NCBI GenBank assembly: GCA_937125455.1
Contig: CAKZLK010000017.1
Coordinates: 1-64,000 of the forward strand
Length of the DNA: 64,000 bases
Source of the DNA: an uncultured Aequorivita sp.
Lineage (GTDB): Bacteria > Bacteroidota > Bacteroidia > Flavobacteriales > Flavobacteriaceae
Direction of reading: 5' to 3'
Shown piece by piece: positions 54,453 to 64,000 of the stretch (within the stretch, counting starts at the first letter, position 1; each line of letters begins with the position of its first letter). The notes below the pieces were generated by a model, which had not been told where the DNA came from, ran no database searches, and saw nothing but the letters and a program-made list of their open reading frames with translations. Made by a program: the position numbers and the translations under genes.

Positions 54453-55316
54453 TTAGAGCCCTTTGTTGGTTCGTACAATAGCTTGTTCGTTTTTCCAATC
54501 AATCCATTTTTGACCCTTCAGCTTTCGCATCAATTGGTCAAAATAGCGCATAAAGGCAATATTGTAAACAGCTTTTGCTAAGTTTTTGGGGTTTCGGGGA
54601 ATGGCGCGCAGGCTCATCGAAAAACCGGGCGTAATGTAACGCATATAATGCCAGTATCCTTCGGGCATGTACAAAACGTTCCCGTGCTCCAAATTTGCCT
54701 TGTAACCTTGTGCCTTCTTTAACGCAGGCCATTTGTTATAATCTGGATCGTGAAAGTCAATGTCTTCTCTCGTAATTAAAGAATGGGGTATTGTGTAGAG
54801 GTAATCGTTTTGCTTTTGGTCAAAGAGAATTACTTCTTTTTTTCCTTCAAAGTGAAAATGGAAGATGTTTGCCAAATCGATATCGTAGTGCATAAATGTA
54901 TAAGAATCCTTTCCGCCAAAGAAAAGCATTGGTAGGCCCTTCATCAGTTTCAATCCAAAATCTGGATACTCAAAATCGTTTTGAAGCTGTGGAACTTCTT
55001 TTAGTATATTCCAAAGAAAGATGCGGTATTTGGTAGGTTCTTTTTTGAGTAGTTCCACATAATTACGCATTTTCATTTTGGTGTGCGGTTCGTTAAAACC
55101 GTCTTTGTGGCTTACGGGACGATTGTCATAGAGTGGCACCATTATATCACCAGCAATATCTGCCATATAATCAAGGTTCCATTTATTAAATGCAGGCCAG
55201 TCCTCAATAAACCTTTCAATAACAACAGGTTTTTGGGGTTTAAAATAGTTTTTTAGAAAATCTTCTTTGGTAATGGTTTTTACCCTGTCTATCTTCTGTA
55301 ACCGCATAGTTTCCAT
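54453..55316 (-). CDS. JmjC-like cupin protein (cupin_8)
   Basis: The protein is 287 residues from ATG at 55316 (a TTG one codon upstream is ignored). It has a cupin/JmjC fold with metal ligands in TFMHYDID (His143, Asp145) and PEGYWHYM (His223), and the usual opening PVVIERFIEDWPAFNKW. It is likely an Fe(II)/2-oxoglutarate hydroxylase; the substrate is unknown. The last part is basic and Trp-rich (GQKWIDWKNEQAIVRTN). The atpC terminator lies just upstream. Confidence 0.85.
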   Translation of the reverse strand: METMRLQKIDRVKTITKEDFLKNYFKPQKPVVIERFIEDWPAFNKWNLDYMADIAGDIMVPLYDNRPVSHKDGFNEPHTKMKMRNYVELLKKEPTKYRIFLWNILKEVPQLQNDFEYPDFGLKLMKGLPMLFFGGKDSYTFMHYDIDLANIFHFHFEGKKEVILFDQKQNDYLYTIPHSLITREDIDFHDPDYNKWPALKKAQGYKANLEHGNVLYMPEGYWHYMRYITPGFSMSLRAIPRNPKNLAKAVYNIAFMRYFDQLMRKLKGQKWIDWKNEQAIVRTNKGL

Positions 55317-55393
55317 CAACCAACAAATTTACAAATCTCACTGCATTGTTGCGTGCAATGTTAATATAACTTTAAGGATTTAAACGAAACAAA

Positions 55394-55429
55394 AAATCCC
55401 AAATTCCATCATATTGGAATTTGGGATTT
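55394..55429 (-). terminator. Terminator of the atpD-atpC operon
   Basis: AAATCCCAAATTCCA pairs with TGGAATTTGGGATTT (15 bp, perfect, 6-base loop), followed by T on both strands. Confidence 0.9.
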
Positions 55430-55454
55430 TATATTCTTTTGAATTTTAAGCAGC

Positions 55455-55730
55455 TTAGTCTGCCAAAACCATCACTCGGTTGTGATTACACTCAACAGTT
55501 CCGCCACTTATTTGCAGCACCCATTTATCACCTTCTTTGGTGAATTTACTTTGAAAATTTTCCGCGATGGTAGGATTTCCTTTAAACTTAACTTTTCCTT
55601 CCTGCAAAACGGAAACAATAGGAGCGTGGTTGTTCAACATTTGAAATTCGCCTTCCGTGCCAGGAACGGTTAAGCTTTCAACTTCTCCAGCAACTAAGGA
55701 TGCTTCGGGGGTTACTATTTCTAAGTACAT
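55455..55730 (-). CDS. atpC: F1Fo ATP synthase epsilon subunit
   Basis: The protein is 91 residues from MYLEIVTPEASLV; the longer frame at 55790 would run into the heptad-repeat spacer. Epsilon motifs: VTPEASLVAGEVESLTVPGTEGEFQML and NNHAPIVSVLQEGKVKF. It is short: the C-terminal two-helix domain of most bacterial epsilon subunits (130-140 residues) is absent. It binds the gamma subunit in the rotor stalk. A hairpin of heptamer repeats separates it from atpD. Confidence 0.93.
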   Translation of the reverse strand: MYLEIVTPEASLVAGEVESLTVPGTEGEFQMLNNHAPIVSVLQEGKVKFKGNPTIAENFQSKFTKEGDKWVLQISGGTVECNHNRVMVLAD

Positions 55731-55736
55731 ATTTTT

Positions 55737-55807
55737 TAGTTGTTTGTTGTTAGTTGTTAGTTGATAGTTGTTGGAGAATCTATCAACCAACCACTATCAA
55801 CCATTAA
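55737..55807. repeat. Inverted heptamer repeats between atpD and atpC
   Basis: Five TAGTTGT-type units (55737-55771) and then four CTATCAA/CCAACCA-type units (55780-55807), all in steps of 7. On the minus strand (atpD-atpC direction) they form a 14 bp stem with one mismatch (GTTGATAGTGGTTG with CAACAACTATCAAC). Confidence 0.75.
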
Positions 55808-55812
55808 CCAAT

Positions 55813-57333
<1,521 letters not shown>

Positions 57334-57379
57334 TTATAGTTATCTAAGGGGGAAAAAACCACCCCTGTTTTGAACGGTG

Positions 57380-57411
57380 CAAAGATAGTTTTTTCTGAAT
57401 TAAAATTGCAA
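57380..57411 (-). promoter_or_regulatory. Promoter of atpD-atpC
   Basis: Minus strand: TTG (57409-57411), a 21-base spacer and TATCTTTG (57380-57387), then 61 bases to the ATG. The leader has a possible CCCC...GGGG hairpin (about 57348-57366). Confidence 0.7.
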
Positions 57412-57487
57412 TGGGAATGTTGAAAAAATTTGTAGTTTTTTGTGATTTTGCCGAACTATCGCTTAAATCTTGTAAAGTGCTTTTAAA

Positions 57488-58381
57488 TCAAAGCTTTTCA
57501 CACAACCCACGAACTTCTTTTGCGAAAAGTTCAATTATTTTTTTCTGAAGTGTATTTTCTTTGGAAATGATTCGTCCGTCAATTTCCACAACGGGAGTTA
57601 ATTCGCCCATTGTTCCCGTTGCTAGAACACCATCTGCATTGTAGAATTGTGAAAGTGTGATGTCTGCTTCTGTAATTTCTATGTTGTTTTTTTGGCACAT
57701 CTCAATAACTGAATTTCGCGTTATACCAGGCAAACAAGCGTGTGCAAAAGGGGTAAAAACTTTTCCGTTTTTCACCATAAAAAGATTGCTGCCGTTAAGT
57801 TCGGCTATAAAACCGCGATCGTCCAGCATTAAACCAGCGTCTTTTCCGGCAACGTTAGCCTGTATTTTTGCAATAATATTATTGAGCAAATTGTTATGGT
57901 GGATTTTACTGTCTAAAAATTGTGGAGAATTCCTACGTTGGCTGGTACTAATAACTTTTATGCCGTGGTCGTTATCGTACACCAAGGGTTTCCATTCTGC
58001 CAAAACAATAAGGCAGGAACCACTTTGATTCAATCTTGGATCCATCCCGCTGGTAATTTTTTCACCGCGTGTCAACGTTAAACGGATGTGTGTATCGTCC
58101 TTCATTCCATTAGCGTCAAGGGTTTGCTTGATTGCTTTTTTTATGAATTCTTTAGAAGGGATATCAGCAAACATTAAGGTTTTAGCAGATTCGTGCAAAC
58201 GTGTTAAGTGTTTGTCTAAACAAACTACTCCTTCGGGGTAGACGCGTAACCCCTCCCAAACGGCGTCGCCACCTTGCACAGAACTATCAAAAACCGAAAC
58301 CTTTGCTTCGCTGCGCGGATATAGTTTATCTTTTATAAATACTTGAATATTATCGTTTTTGGGGTTGGATTTTTGAAGCAT
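57488..58381 (-). CDS. PLP-dependent aminotransferase class IV (branched-chain/D-amino-acid type)
   Basis: The 297-residue protein has the PLP Lys in FLDSKIHHNN (Lys159), SVQGGDAVWEGLRVY in the N-terminal domain and GTMGELTPVVEIDGR near the C-terminus. The fold is that of branched-chain aminotransferases, D-amino-acid aminotransferase and 4-amino-4-deoxychorismate lyase; which of these it is cannot be settled. A sulfotransferase-like gene lies 1 base upstream, so the two are co-transcribed and may act in one pathway. It is not the main ilvE as judged by context. Confidence 0.88.
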   Translation of the reverse strand: MLQKSNPKNDNIQVFIKDKLYPRSEAKVSVFDSSVQGGDAVWEGLRVYPEGVVCLDKHLTRLHESAKTLMFADIPSKEFIKKAIKQTLDANGMKDDTHIRLTLTRGEKITSGMDPRLNQSGSCLIVLAEWKPLVYDNDHGIKVISTSQRRNSPQFLDSKIHHNNLLNNIIAKIQANVAGKDAGLMLDDRGFIAELNGSNLFMVKNGKVFTPFAHACLPGITRNSVIEMCQKNNIEITEADITLSQFYNADGVLATGTMGELTPVVEIDGRIISKENTLQKKIIELFAKEVRGLCEKL

Positions 58382-58382
58382 A

Positions 58383-59105
58383 TCAATCGTTGGTTAAAAT
58401 ATTATTTTTTAAAGTTTCGTAATAGGGTAGTGCCTCATTAAGCAAAGGTTCCAAATGCTTAGGCAATGGCTGCGAGCTACTTTTTTGTACGGCAAACCCC
58501 TCAGAATTGTGGACGTTTCCATACCAGTGTTTTGCCCAAATGCCATCTTCCAGAATTCCCCCTTTTTTCCAATGAAGCATTGCTGGTGAAAAGGGGATGT
58601 TCAGTAAATCGCAAAGTTTTTTTAAATAGGTTTCAGGATTTTTTAAAAGTTCATCGCTATCAATCACGATTGGGATTTTCCCTTTTTTTTTCAGAAATAA
58701 AAATAGTTCTGAAGCTTTTTTGATACCAATATCGGCTAAAGTTGGTGTGTGGATTACTTTTGAAAAGGAAGCAATTAATTTCTTTGGGTGTCTAATTAAA
58801 ATGACATTTTCCCAATTTAGAATAAAATCTGGCGAACTGGTTAAATAATGGTGTGCCATTCCTTTTACAAAAACGTTTTTCTTTTTTGAAAGGGAGTTTA
58901 TCTGCTCAACTACTTTTTCTTCCTTTAATTCCATCGTTCGCAGGATTTCCATTTGTGAAGGATGCTCGTTTTCCAAAGAAGCATTTTGAAGGTAATAACC
59001 GTAAAAAGGCTCGTCCAAAACCGTAATGTCTTCGCGCTGCGCAAAGGAATACATTAAGGCAGTGGAAAGATTTCGGGGACCAGAAATAAGGTTGATGACT
59101 TTCAT
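58383..59105 (-). CDS. Sulfotransferase-like P-loop protein
   Basis: The 240-residue protein has the PAPS 5'-phosphosulfate loop SGPRNLSTALMYSF at the N-terminus, DEPFYGYYL after it, and 3'-phosphate motif ENVILIRHPKKLIASF near the middle. There is no signal peptide. It probably transfers sulfate from PAPS, or is a related P-loop kinase. It is followed with one base between stop and start by the class IV aminotransferase. The acceptor is unknown. Confidence 0.8.
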   Translation of the reverse strand: MKVINLISGPRNLSTALMYSFAQREDITVLDEPFYGYYLQNASLENEHPSQMEILRTMELKEEKVVEQINSLSKKKNVFVKGMAHHYLTSSPDFILNWENVILIRHPKKLIASFSKVIHTPTLADIGIKKASELFLFLKKKGKIPIVIDSDELLKNPETYLKKLCDLLNIPFSPAMLHWKKGGILEDGIWAKHWYGNVHNSEGFAVQKSSSQPLPKHLEPLLNEALPYYETLKNNILTND

Positions 59106-59177
59106 TTGAATAAAAGTATCAATTTATTTATAAAATATAAGACTGGAATTCAGAATTTCGGAACTTCTAACTTAAAG

Positions 59178-61025
59178 CTATTCTACGGTAACTGACTTTG
59201 CAAGATTTCGAGGCTGATCCACATTTCTGCCAAGCATTACTGCAATGTGATATGACAGTAACTGTAGCGGAATAGTTGTAACCAATGGTGATAACGCTTC
59301 TGGGGTATGTGGCACTTCCATTACATAGTCTGCTATTTCCCTAACTGCGGTATCTCCTTTGGAAACTACGGCAATAATCTTCCCTTTTCTAGCTTTTATC
59401 TCTTGAATGTTGCTCACAACTTTATCGTAATGGTCGCTCTTTATGGCAATCACCACGACGGGCATATGCTCGTCTATCAAGGCGATGGGGCCGTGTTTCA
59501 TTTCAGCTGCGGGATAACCCTCGGCGTGGATGTATGAAATTTCTTTTAGTTTTAACGCGCCTTCTAAAGCTACTGGGAAGTTATAACCTCTTCCCAAATA
59601 AAGGAAATTGCGAACATTTTTAAATACTGTGGCTATTTCTTTTATTTTGTCTTCGGTTTTTAAAGCCTCTTCCACGTGGATTGGAATAAGTTCCAATTCG
59701 CGTAAATAAAGCATAAAATCACGATGTCCGATTGTCCCTTTTGCCTTCGCCAAGCGCAGGGCCATCATTGCCAAAACGGTAATTTGTGTTGTAAATGCTT
59801 TGGTTGAAGCAACACCAATTTCAGGTCCAGCGTGGGTATAAGTACCACTGTGGGTTTCTCTTGAAATAGTGGAACCAACAACGTTACATACACCATAAAC
59901 GAAGGCACCTTTTGACTTTGCAAGTTTTATTGCGGCAAGGGTATCAGCCGTTTCTCCACTTTGTGAAATGGCGATAACCACATCGTTTTCTGAAATAACG
60001 GGATTTCTATAGCGGAATTCGGAAGCGTACTCCACTTCAACGGGAATGCGAACCAAATCCTCAAAAATATATTCGGCAACTAACCCGGCGTGCCAAGACG
60101 TTCCGCAGGCAACGATTATAATTCGGTCTGCGTTGATGAACTTTTCAATATAATCTTCTAGTCCGCCAAGTTTTACAATTCCTTTTTCGGCAAGTAATCT
60201 TCCACGGTAGGTGTCCTTTATTACTGCAGGCTGTTCGTGAATTTCCTTCAACATAAAGTGTTCGTAACCGCCTTTTTCTATCTGCTCCAGATTAAGTTGA
60301 AGTTCTTGGATGTAAGGAGCAACTAATTTGTCATCTTTTATTTTGCGAACTTTGACATCGCGACCAAGACGGATGATAGCCATTTCCTCATCCTCTAAAT
60401 AAATGGCGTTATTGGTAAATTCAATAAAAGGGGAGGCGTCGCTGGCAACAAAAAATTCATCATCACCAATACCTATTGCCAGTGGACTTCCCAGTTTAGC
60501 AACTACAATTTCGTCTGGTTTTTTTCTGTCGAAAAGCGCTATTGCATATGCGCCTACAACCTGGTTCAAAGCTATTTGGACAGCTTTTCCAAGTTTTACT
60601 TTTTCATTTATTTGAATATCCTCAATAAGATTCACCAACACCTCAGTATCTGTATCTGATTTGAATAAATATCCACGCTTGATCAATTCTTTTTTGAGAG
60701 TATCATAGTTCTCAATAATTCCGTTATGAATGATAACCAAATCACCGCTATTGGAAAGATGTGGATGGCTGTTAACATCATTCGGAACACCGTGTGTTGC
60801 CCAGCGGGTATGGCCAATGCCAAGACTTCCTTTGCGTGAGATTTCTTTTTCGGCTTTTTCTTCAAGACTCGCAACTTTGCCTTTCGTTTTGCAAAGTTGA
60901 ATATCGGTGCCGTCAAACAGTGCAATTCCAGCACTGTCATAGCCTCTGTATTCCAGGCGTTTCAACCCGTTCAGAATGATTGGGTATGCTTCTCTTTTGC
61001 CAATATAGCCTACAATTCCACACAT
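59178..61025 (-). CDS. glmS: Glutamine-fructose-6-phosphate aminotransferase (isomerizing)
   Basis: The 615-residue protein starts MCGIVGYIGKRE with the catalytic Cys2 of the glutaminase domain (about 2-220), then two SIS domains (about 290-600) with CGTSWHAGLVAEY, SQSGETADT and TKAFTTQITV. It makes glucosamine-6-phosphate for peptidoglycan and LPS. The C-terminal NLAKSVTVE is the conserved end. No glmS ribozyme is seen upstream; the gene is 9 bases after the DUF4270 gene. Confidence 0.97.
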   Translation of the reverse strand: MCGIVGYIGKREAYPIILNGLKRLEYRGYDSAGIALFDGTDIQLCKTKGKVASLEEKAEKEISRKGSLGIGHTRWATHGVPNDVNSHPHLSNSGDLVIIHNGIIENYDTLKKELIKRGYLFKSDTDTEVLVNLIEDIQINEKVKLGKAVQIALNQVVGAYAIALFDRKKPDEIVVAKLGSPLAIGIGDDEFFVASDASPFIEFTNNAIYLEDEEMAIIRLGRDVKVRKIKDDKLVAPYIQELQLNLEQIEKGGYEHFMLKEIHEQPAVIKDTYRGRLLAEKGIVKLGGLEDYIEKFINADRIIIVACGTSWHAGLVAEYIFEDLVRIPVEVEYASEFRYRNPVISENDVVIAISQSGETADTLAAIKLAKSKGAFVYGVCNVVGSTISRETHSGTYTHAGPEIGVASTKAFTTQITVLAMMALRLAKAKGTIGHRDFMLYLRELELIPIHVEEALKTEDKIKEIATVFKNVRNFLYLGRGYNFPVALEGALKLKEISYIHAEGYPAAEMKHGPIALIDEHMPVVVIAIKSDHYDKVVSNIQEIKARKGKIIAVVSKGDTAVREIADYVMEVPHTPEALSPLVTTIPLQLLSYHIAVMLGRNVDQPRNLAKSVTVE

Positions 61026-61034
61026 AAGCGAGGT

Positions 61035-62576
61035 TTATTTTGGTTCAGTATAATAAATTTGGAGCTTTAATCTTTTCTCTTGATTAGGGGTCGCGTTTCC
61101 GTAAAGGATAGTTCCTTCTGGGGAAACCACAGAACCTGCAGGGACTTCTTCAATGTTTGGCTCCATAGGGTTTAGGAGCTTCTGTGTAGTACGAGTTGAA
61201 ACATTTTGTGTAACTACAATACCTAAAGGTACATTTGTGCTATCTGCATTTATAAGATTACTGATATGATTGGTTATTTTTAATTTGTAGTATTCACCAT
61301 TTCCATCACTGCCTCTTTGCAATTTACCAAGATGATTGGAAAAAGCATCAACAGGATCTAGTCCATTGGTAGGGTCAAGAATATAATCTGATAAAACGTT
61401 ACTGTTCTTCAGGTCGTATATAATGATTCTTTCTGGTTCTGTTGTTCCGCCAACCATTAAATCTTGGTTTACATAGAAAATGAGATTTGCTTCATTAATA
61501 ATCCATTTTTTATCACGAAGTACATCAAGTTCATCAGCCACGCCATTGTTATCATTGTCTTTTCCGAAGAGCTCTACTACAGAAATGATGCCGTCACCAC
61601 CCCGTAAATAAAGATTTTCATTCCCAGTTTGTATATTTGGGTTATCTACGGCGGTCTGTATTTGCTGCGGCAGTTGGTTTTGGAAAGTATTCACATTATT
61701 ACTGCCCATATTCAACTTAAAGACTGCATTGTCTCTTTCATCTGGGTTGCTTTCTTTATCAAAGCTGTAAAAAATAGAGACGTAGGCTTTTGATGCATCA
61801 AAAATGAAGAGACTTCCATCGTTGGTGGCAGAATTTACTTTAAAATAAAGACCTCTCATGAAATTTTTGAAGTTGTTGCTATTGCGCAATTCCTCAGTAC
61901 CTTCCATATTTATAATTTTCTCCTGAAAAAAAGTGGAATCTAGCTTTACTCGCAATCCAGGCCCAATTTTTTCTTCATTGTCAGTTCCTTCATTTAAGAT
62001 AAAACCTTCATCACTTGGTATAAAATTTTCTACAGAACCTAATTCGGTGCCTAAATATTCCTCAAAGGTTGATCCTTGGTTTGTGTAGTAATTTTGAAAT
62101 TCCTGAAAACCTGTGGTTGGATCATACTCCCTTAAAAAGTAATTTGAGGCAAAAATGTTTATGTTTATGGGCGAACTGCCATAAATGGAATCTAAGTCAT
62201 AAGTAGTCGTACTATCTACAGTAGTTGCAGTGCTATAAAAAGGAAGATAAACAAAAACACTATCCAATACGGCATTATCGCCAAAGGTTGGATTATTACT
62301 TTGTAAAGTGAGCTGCGAAAGCATATTTATGGTTGATTTTCCATAAACGGGGTCGTTGTAAACACCAAGTTGGTATGCAGGCAACCTGTTGCTTTGCACA
62401 GGCCCAAGTTTTCTGCTGTATGAAATAATGGTTTGTGAATCGTCCAAAATTCCGTTTGGAGTTTCATCTCCTAAAATTTCTGAGCCAATGGTGCTAGTTT
62501 CCTTTTGACAAGAAGATAGAGCAACAATTATAAATAAAATAGCGCCAGCTATAGGCAACAAATTTTTAATTTTCAT
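61035..62576 (-). CDS. DUF4270 domain-containing lipoprotein
   Basis: The 513-residue protein has a lipoprotein signal (LFIIVALSSCQKE, Cys23). DUF4270 features: GSEILGDETPNG, SRKLGPVQSNRLPAYQLGVYNDPVYG, YFKVNSATNDGSLFIFDASKAYV and SNHLGKLQRGSDGNGEYYKL. Function is unknown. It lies between the GT5-like gene and glmS, a conserved Flavobacteriaceae order. Confidence 0.9.
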   Translation of the reverse strand: MKIKNLLPIAGAILFIIVALSSCQKETSTIGSEILGDETPNGILDDSQTIISYSRKLGPVQSNRLPAYQLGVYNDPVYGKSTINMLSQLTLQSNNPTFGDNAVLDSVFVYLPFYSTATTVDSTTTYDLDSIYGSSPININIFASNYFLREYDPTTGFQEFQNYYTNQGSTFEEYLGTELGSVENFIPSDEGFILNEGTDNEEKIGPGLRVKLDSTFFQEKIINMEGTEELRNSNNFKNFMRGLYFKVNSATNDGSLFIFDASKAYVSIFYSFDKESNPDERDNAVFKLNMGSNNVNTFQNQLPQQIQTAVDNPNIQTGNENLYLRGGDGIISVVELFGKDNDNNGVADELDVLRDKKWIINEANLIFYVNQDLMVGGTTEPERIIIYDLKNSNVLSDYILDPTNGLDPVDAFSNHLGKLQRGSDGNGEYYKLKITNHISNLINADSTNVPLGIVVTQNVSTRTTQKLLNPMEPNIEEVPAGSVVSPEGTILYGNATPNQEKRLKLQIYYTEPK

Positions 62577-62639
62577 TAGTTTTTTTATTGTTTAAAGGTG
62601 AAATGTTAGGCTTGCATTTCATTTTTAATATTGCAGATT

Positions 62640-63449
62640 TTATTTTAAAACTTTTGCGCTGTAAAAATCTAAATATGCTTGCGAAAAATTTTCCATATTG
62701 TGATATTTTAACACAGGTTTATCAATAGTGTTAAGATATTCCTCAAGTTCTTTTGGTATTTCTTCGGACCCGATAATTATTGCATCTGAATTTTTTATGG
62801 CAATCTTCATTAAATTCACATAACTGGGCTCTTCGAGTTCTGAAATAACATCATCGTCAATGGCGTCAAACCTAATCTTGTCAATAGTATTTTTAGCTAA
62901 CGTTCCTTCGAAGCCTTGATTGTATACAGAAGTAACTATTTTACTGTTTTCAAATAGAGGTTCGTTGCCATAATAATTACGAAGGTATAACGGCAGAAAA
63001 GAAGCTAGCCAACCGTGAACGTGAATTATATCTGGCGCCCAATTCAATTTTTTTACGGTTTCAATCACGCCTTTTGCAAAGAAAATGGCGCGTTCGTCAT
63101 TGTCTTTATAAAAATTACCTTCTTCATCGGCATAGGTCGCTTTTCTTTTAAAATAATCCTCATTATCAATAAAATAAACCTGTATACGCTCTTTTGGGAT
63201 GGAGGCCACTTTGATTATCAATGGCATGTCAAGATCGTTAATTACTAAGTTCATTCCAGAAAGGCGGATTACTTCGTGCAGTTGGTGCCTTCTTTCATTA
63301 ATATTGCCGTAACGAGGCATGAAAATACGTATTTGGCCGTCGTTATTGTTAATCATTCTCGGAGCTTCAAACGACATTGAAGAAATCTCGGTCTCAGGAA
63401 GATAAGGAATTACTTCAGAAGACACATACAAGACTCTTTTATCTTTCAT
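62640..63449 (-). CDS. Glycogen/starch synthase catalytic N-terminal-like protein (GT5-like)
   Basis: The 269-residue protein resembles the N-terminal Rossmann half of glycogen synthase (RVLYVSSEVIPYL, RIFMPRYGNINERR, WAPDIIHVHGWLASFLPLY), with no C-terminal GT-B half. Half-length members of this type are common in Flavobacteriaceae. Synthase activity is doubtful without the second domain. It is divergent from panC and upstream of the DUF4270/glmS genes. Confidence 0.85.
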   Translation of the reverse strand: MKDKRVLYVSSEVIPYLPETEISSMSFEAPRMINNNDGQIRIFMPRYGNINERRHQLHEVIRLSGMNLVINDLDMPLIIKVASIPKERIQVYFIDNEDYFKRKATYADEEGNFYKDNDERAIFFAKGVIETVKKLNWAPDIIHVHGWLASFLPLYLRNYYGNEPLFENSKIVTSVYNQGFEGTLAKNTIDKIRFDAIDDDVISELEEPSYVNLMKIAIKNSDAIIIGSEEIPKELEEYLNTIDKPVLKYHNMENFSQAYLDFYSAKVLK

Positions 63450-63550
63450 CTATAGGTTTTTTAGGTTTTATTTGCAATTGACCCCAAAGTATCGAGGCGT
63501 TTAAAAACACGCAAAATTACGAAAATTTATGTAGATTGTCTTTAATATAT

Positions 63551-63558
63551 TAATTTTG
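63551..63558 (+). promoter_or_regulatory. TAnnTTTG -7 element upstream of panC
   Basis: TAATTTTG, 20 bases before the panC ATG. No clear -33 TTTG at standard spacing. Confidence 0.45.
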
Positions 63559-63578
63559 CCCGCTCTTAACCCAATTTT

Positions 63579-64000
63579 ATGGTAATACATACCCAGAAAA
63601 AATTACTGGTGCAGGCCTTGTCTTCCGCAAAAAAAAATGACAAAATAGGTTTTGTGCCAACGATGGGTGCATTACATAAAGGACATATTTCTCTGGTAAA
63701 GAAAGCTTTAGAAGAAAATGACCTTGTTGTGGTAAGCATTTTTGTAAATCCAACCCAGTTCAACAATAGCGCAGATCTTCAAAAATATCCACGAACTCCC
63801 GAAGATGATATTTCGCTATTAAAAAATTTGAATGGGAAAGTGATGGTGTATTTGCCAGAGATTTCAGATTTATATGAAGGCTCTGTTTCTGCAAAAAACT
63901 ATAATTTTGGCGGTCTTGAAAACGAAATGGAAGGCAAGCACCGAAAAGGACATTTTGATGGAGTGGGTACAATTGTAAACAAGCTTTTCAGAATTGTAAA
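63579..64000 (+). CDS. panC: Pantothenate synthetase, 5' part (runs off window)
   Basis: From the ATG at 63579 the frame is open to the edge (about 140 residues). Motifs: GFVPTMGALHKGHISLV (ATP-binding HIGH-like), VVSIFVNPTQF, DLQKYPRTPEDD and GKHRKGHFDGVGTIV. It joins pantoate and beta-alanine with ATP to make pantothenate. It is divergent from the GT5-like gene. Confidence 0.95.
   Translation, partial: MVIHTQKKLLVQALSSAKKNDKIGFVPTMGALHKGHISLVKKALEENDLVVVSIFVNPTQFNNSADLQKYPRTPEDDISLLKNLNGKVMVYLPEISDLYEGSVSAKNYNFGGLENEMEGKHRKGHFDGVGTIVNKLFRIV

Noticed and set aside
54412-54498. Upstream extension of the DUF6646-like protein
   Set aside because: The extra 29 residues would precede a clear signal peptide and overlap the end of the JmjC-like gene; the ATG at 54411 is better.
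59060-61090. glmS ribozyme or riboswitch
   Set aside because: The glmS start is 9 bases after the previous gene, leaving no room for a leader ribozyme.

Overview
The window looks like the chromosome of a member of the Flavobacteriaceae (Bacteroidota). It has a type IX secretion (T9SS) and gliding gene set (PorP/SprF, a type B-sorted adhesin, gldD, gldE), T9SS sorting domains, DUF3078, DUF4270 and DUF2480 families, a Bacteroidota-style suf operon, an unlinked atpD-atpC pair, and promoters of the Bacteroidota type (TTTG, a spacer of 19-21, then TAnnTTTG). Coding density is high and the DNA is AT-rich. I see no rRNA, tRNA or CRISPR array. The genus cannot be fixed from the sequence.

Layout. Positions 1-6500 hold the start of a secreted beta-helix protein, a 1.3 kb AT-rich block with two tightly overlapping phage-like ORFs, and an adhesin / PorP-SprF / OmpA locus whose OmpA gene is cut by that block. 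Positions 6.5-9.9 kb hold an EEP nuclease, hflX and a DUF3078 protein. Positions 9.9-17.4 kb are a minus-strand suf operon (sufA, sufB, lipoprotein, sufC, sufD, sufS, META lipoprotein, sufE, sufT-like, DUF2480). Positions 17.5-22.4 kb are a secreted four-gene set: an LVIVD protein, a repeat lipoprotein, an MbnP-like lipoprotein and a di-haem MbnH/MauG-like peroxidase. Positions 22.5-31.4 kb are mixed metabolic and membrane genes (thiL, hydrolase, pepP, GT39, a JmjC-like cupin, VOC, ClC channel). An IS3-family element with a -1 slippery site follows, then a 946-residue Asp-box protein.

Positions 35.9-39.4 kb carry sdhC-sdhA-sdhB behind a clear promoter, converging on a TPR hybrid histidine kinase. 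Next come a DUF1028 protein, a transglutaminase-like protein, rpmA and an rplU carrying a C-terminal HhH domain, then gldD, gldE, ssb, mutY, and divergently HU, a 30-residue basic protein, RNase G and recX. Positions 51.8-57.3 kb hold a flotillin/NfeD pair, two small genes and atpD-atpC. The window closes with an aminotransferase/sulfotransferase pair, glmS, DUF4270, a GT5-like protein and the start of panC.

Points most worth a second look: the foreign block that truncates the OmpA gene (insertion or assembly chimera); degenerate period-7 repeats in three intergenic spacers, one of which folds into a hairpin between atpD and atpC; the aminotransferase/sulfotransferase pair; the MbnP/MbnH-like pair; and the L21-HhH fusion. 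I found no clearly new defence or biosynthetic system.
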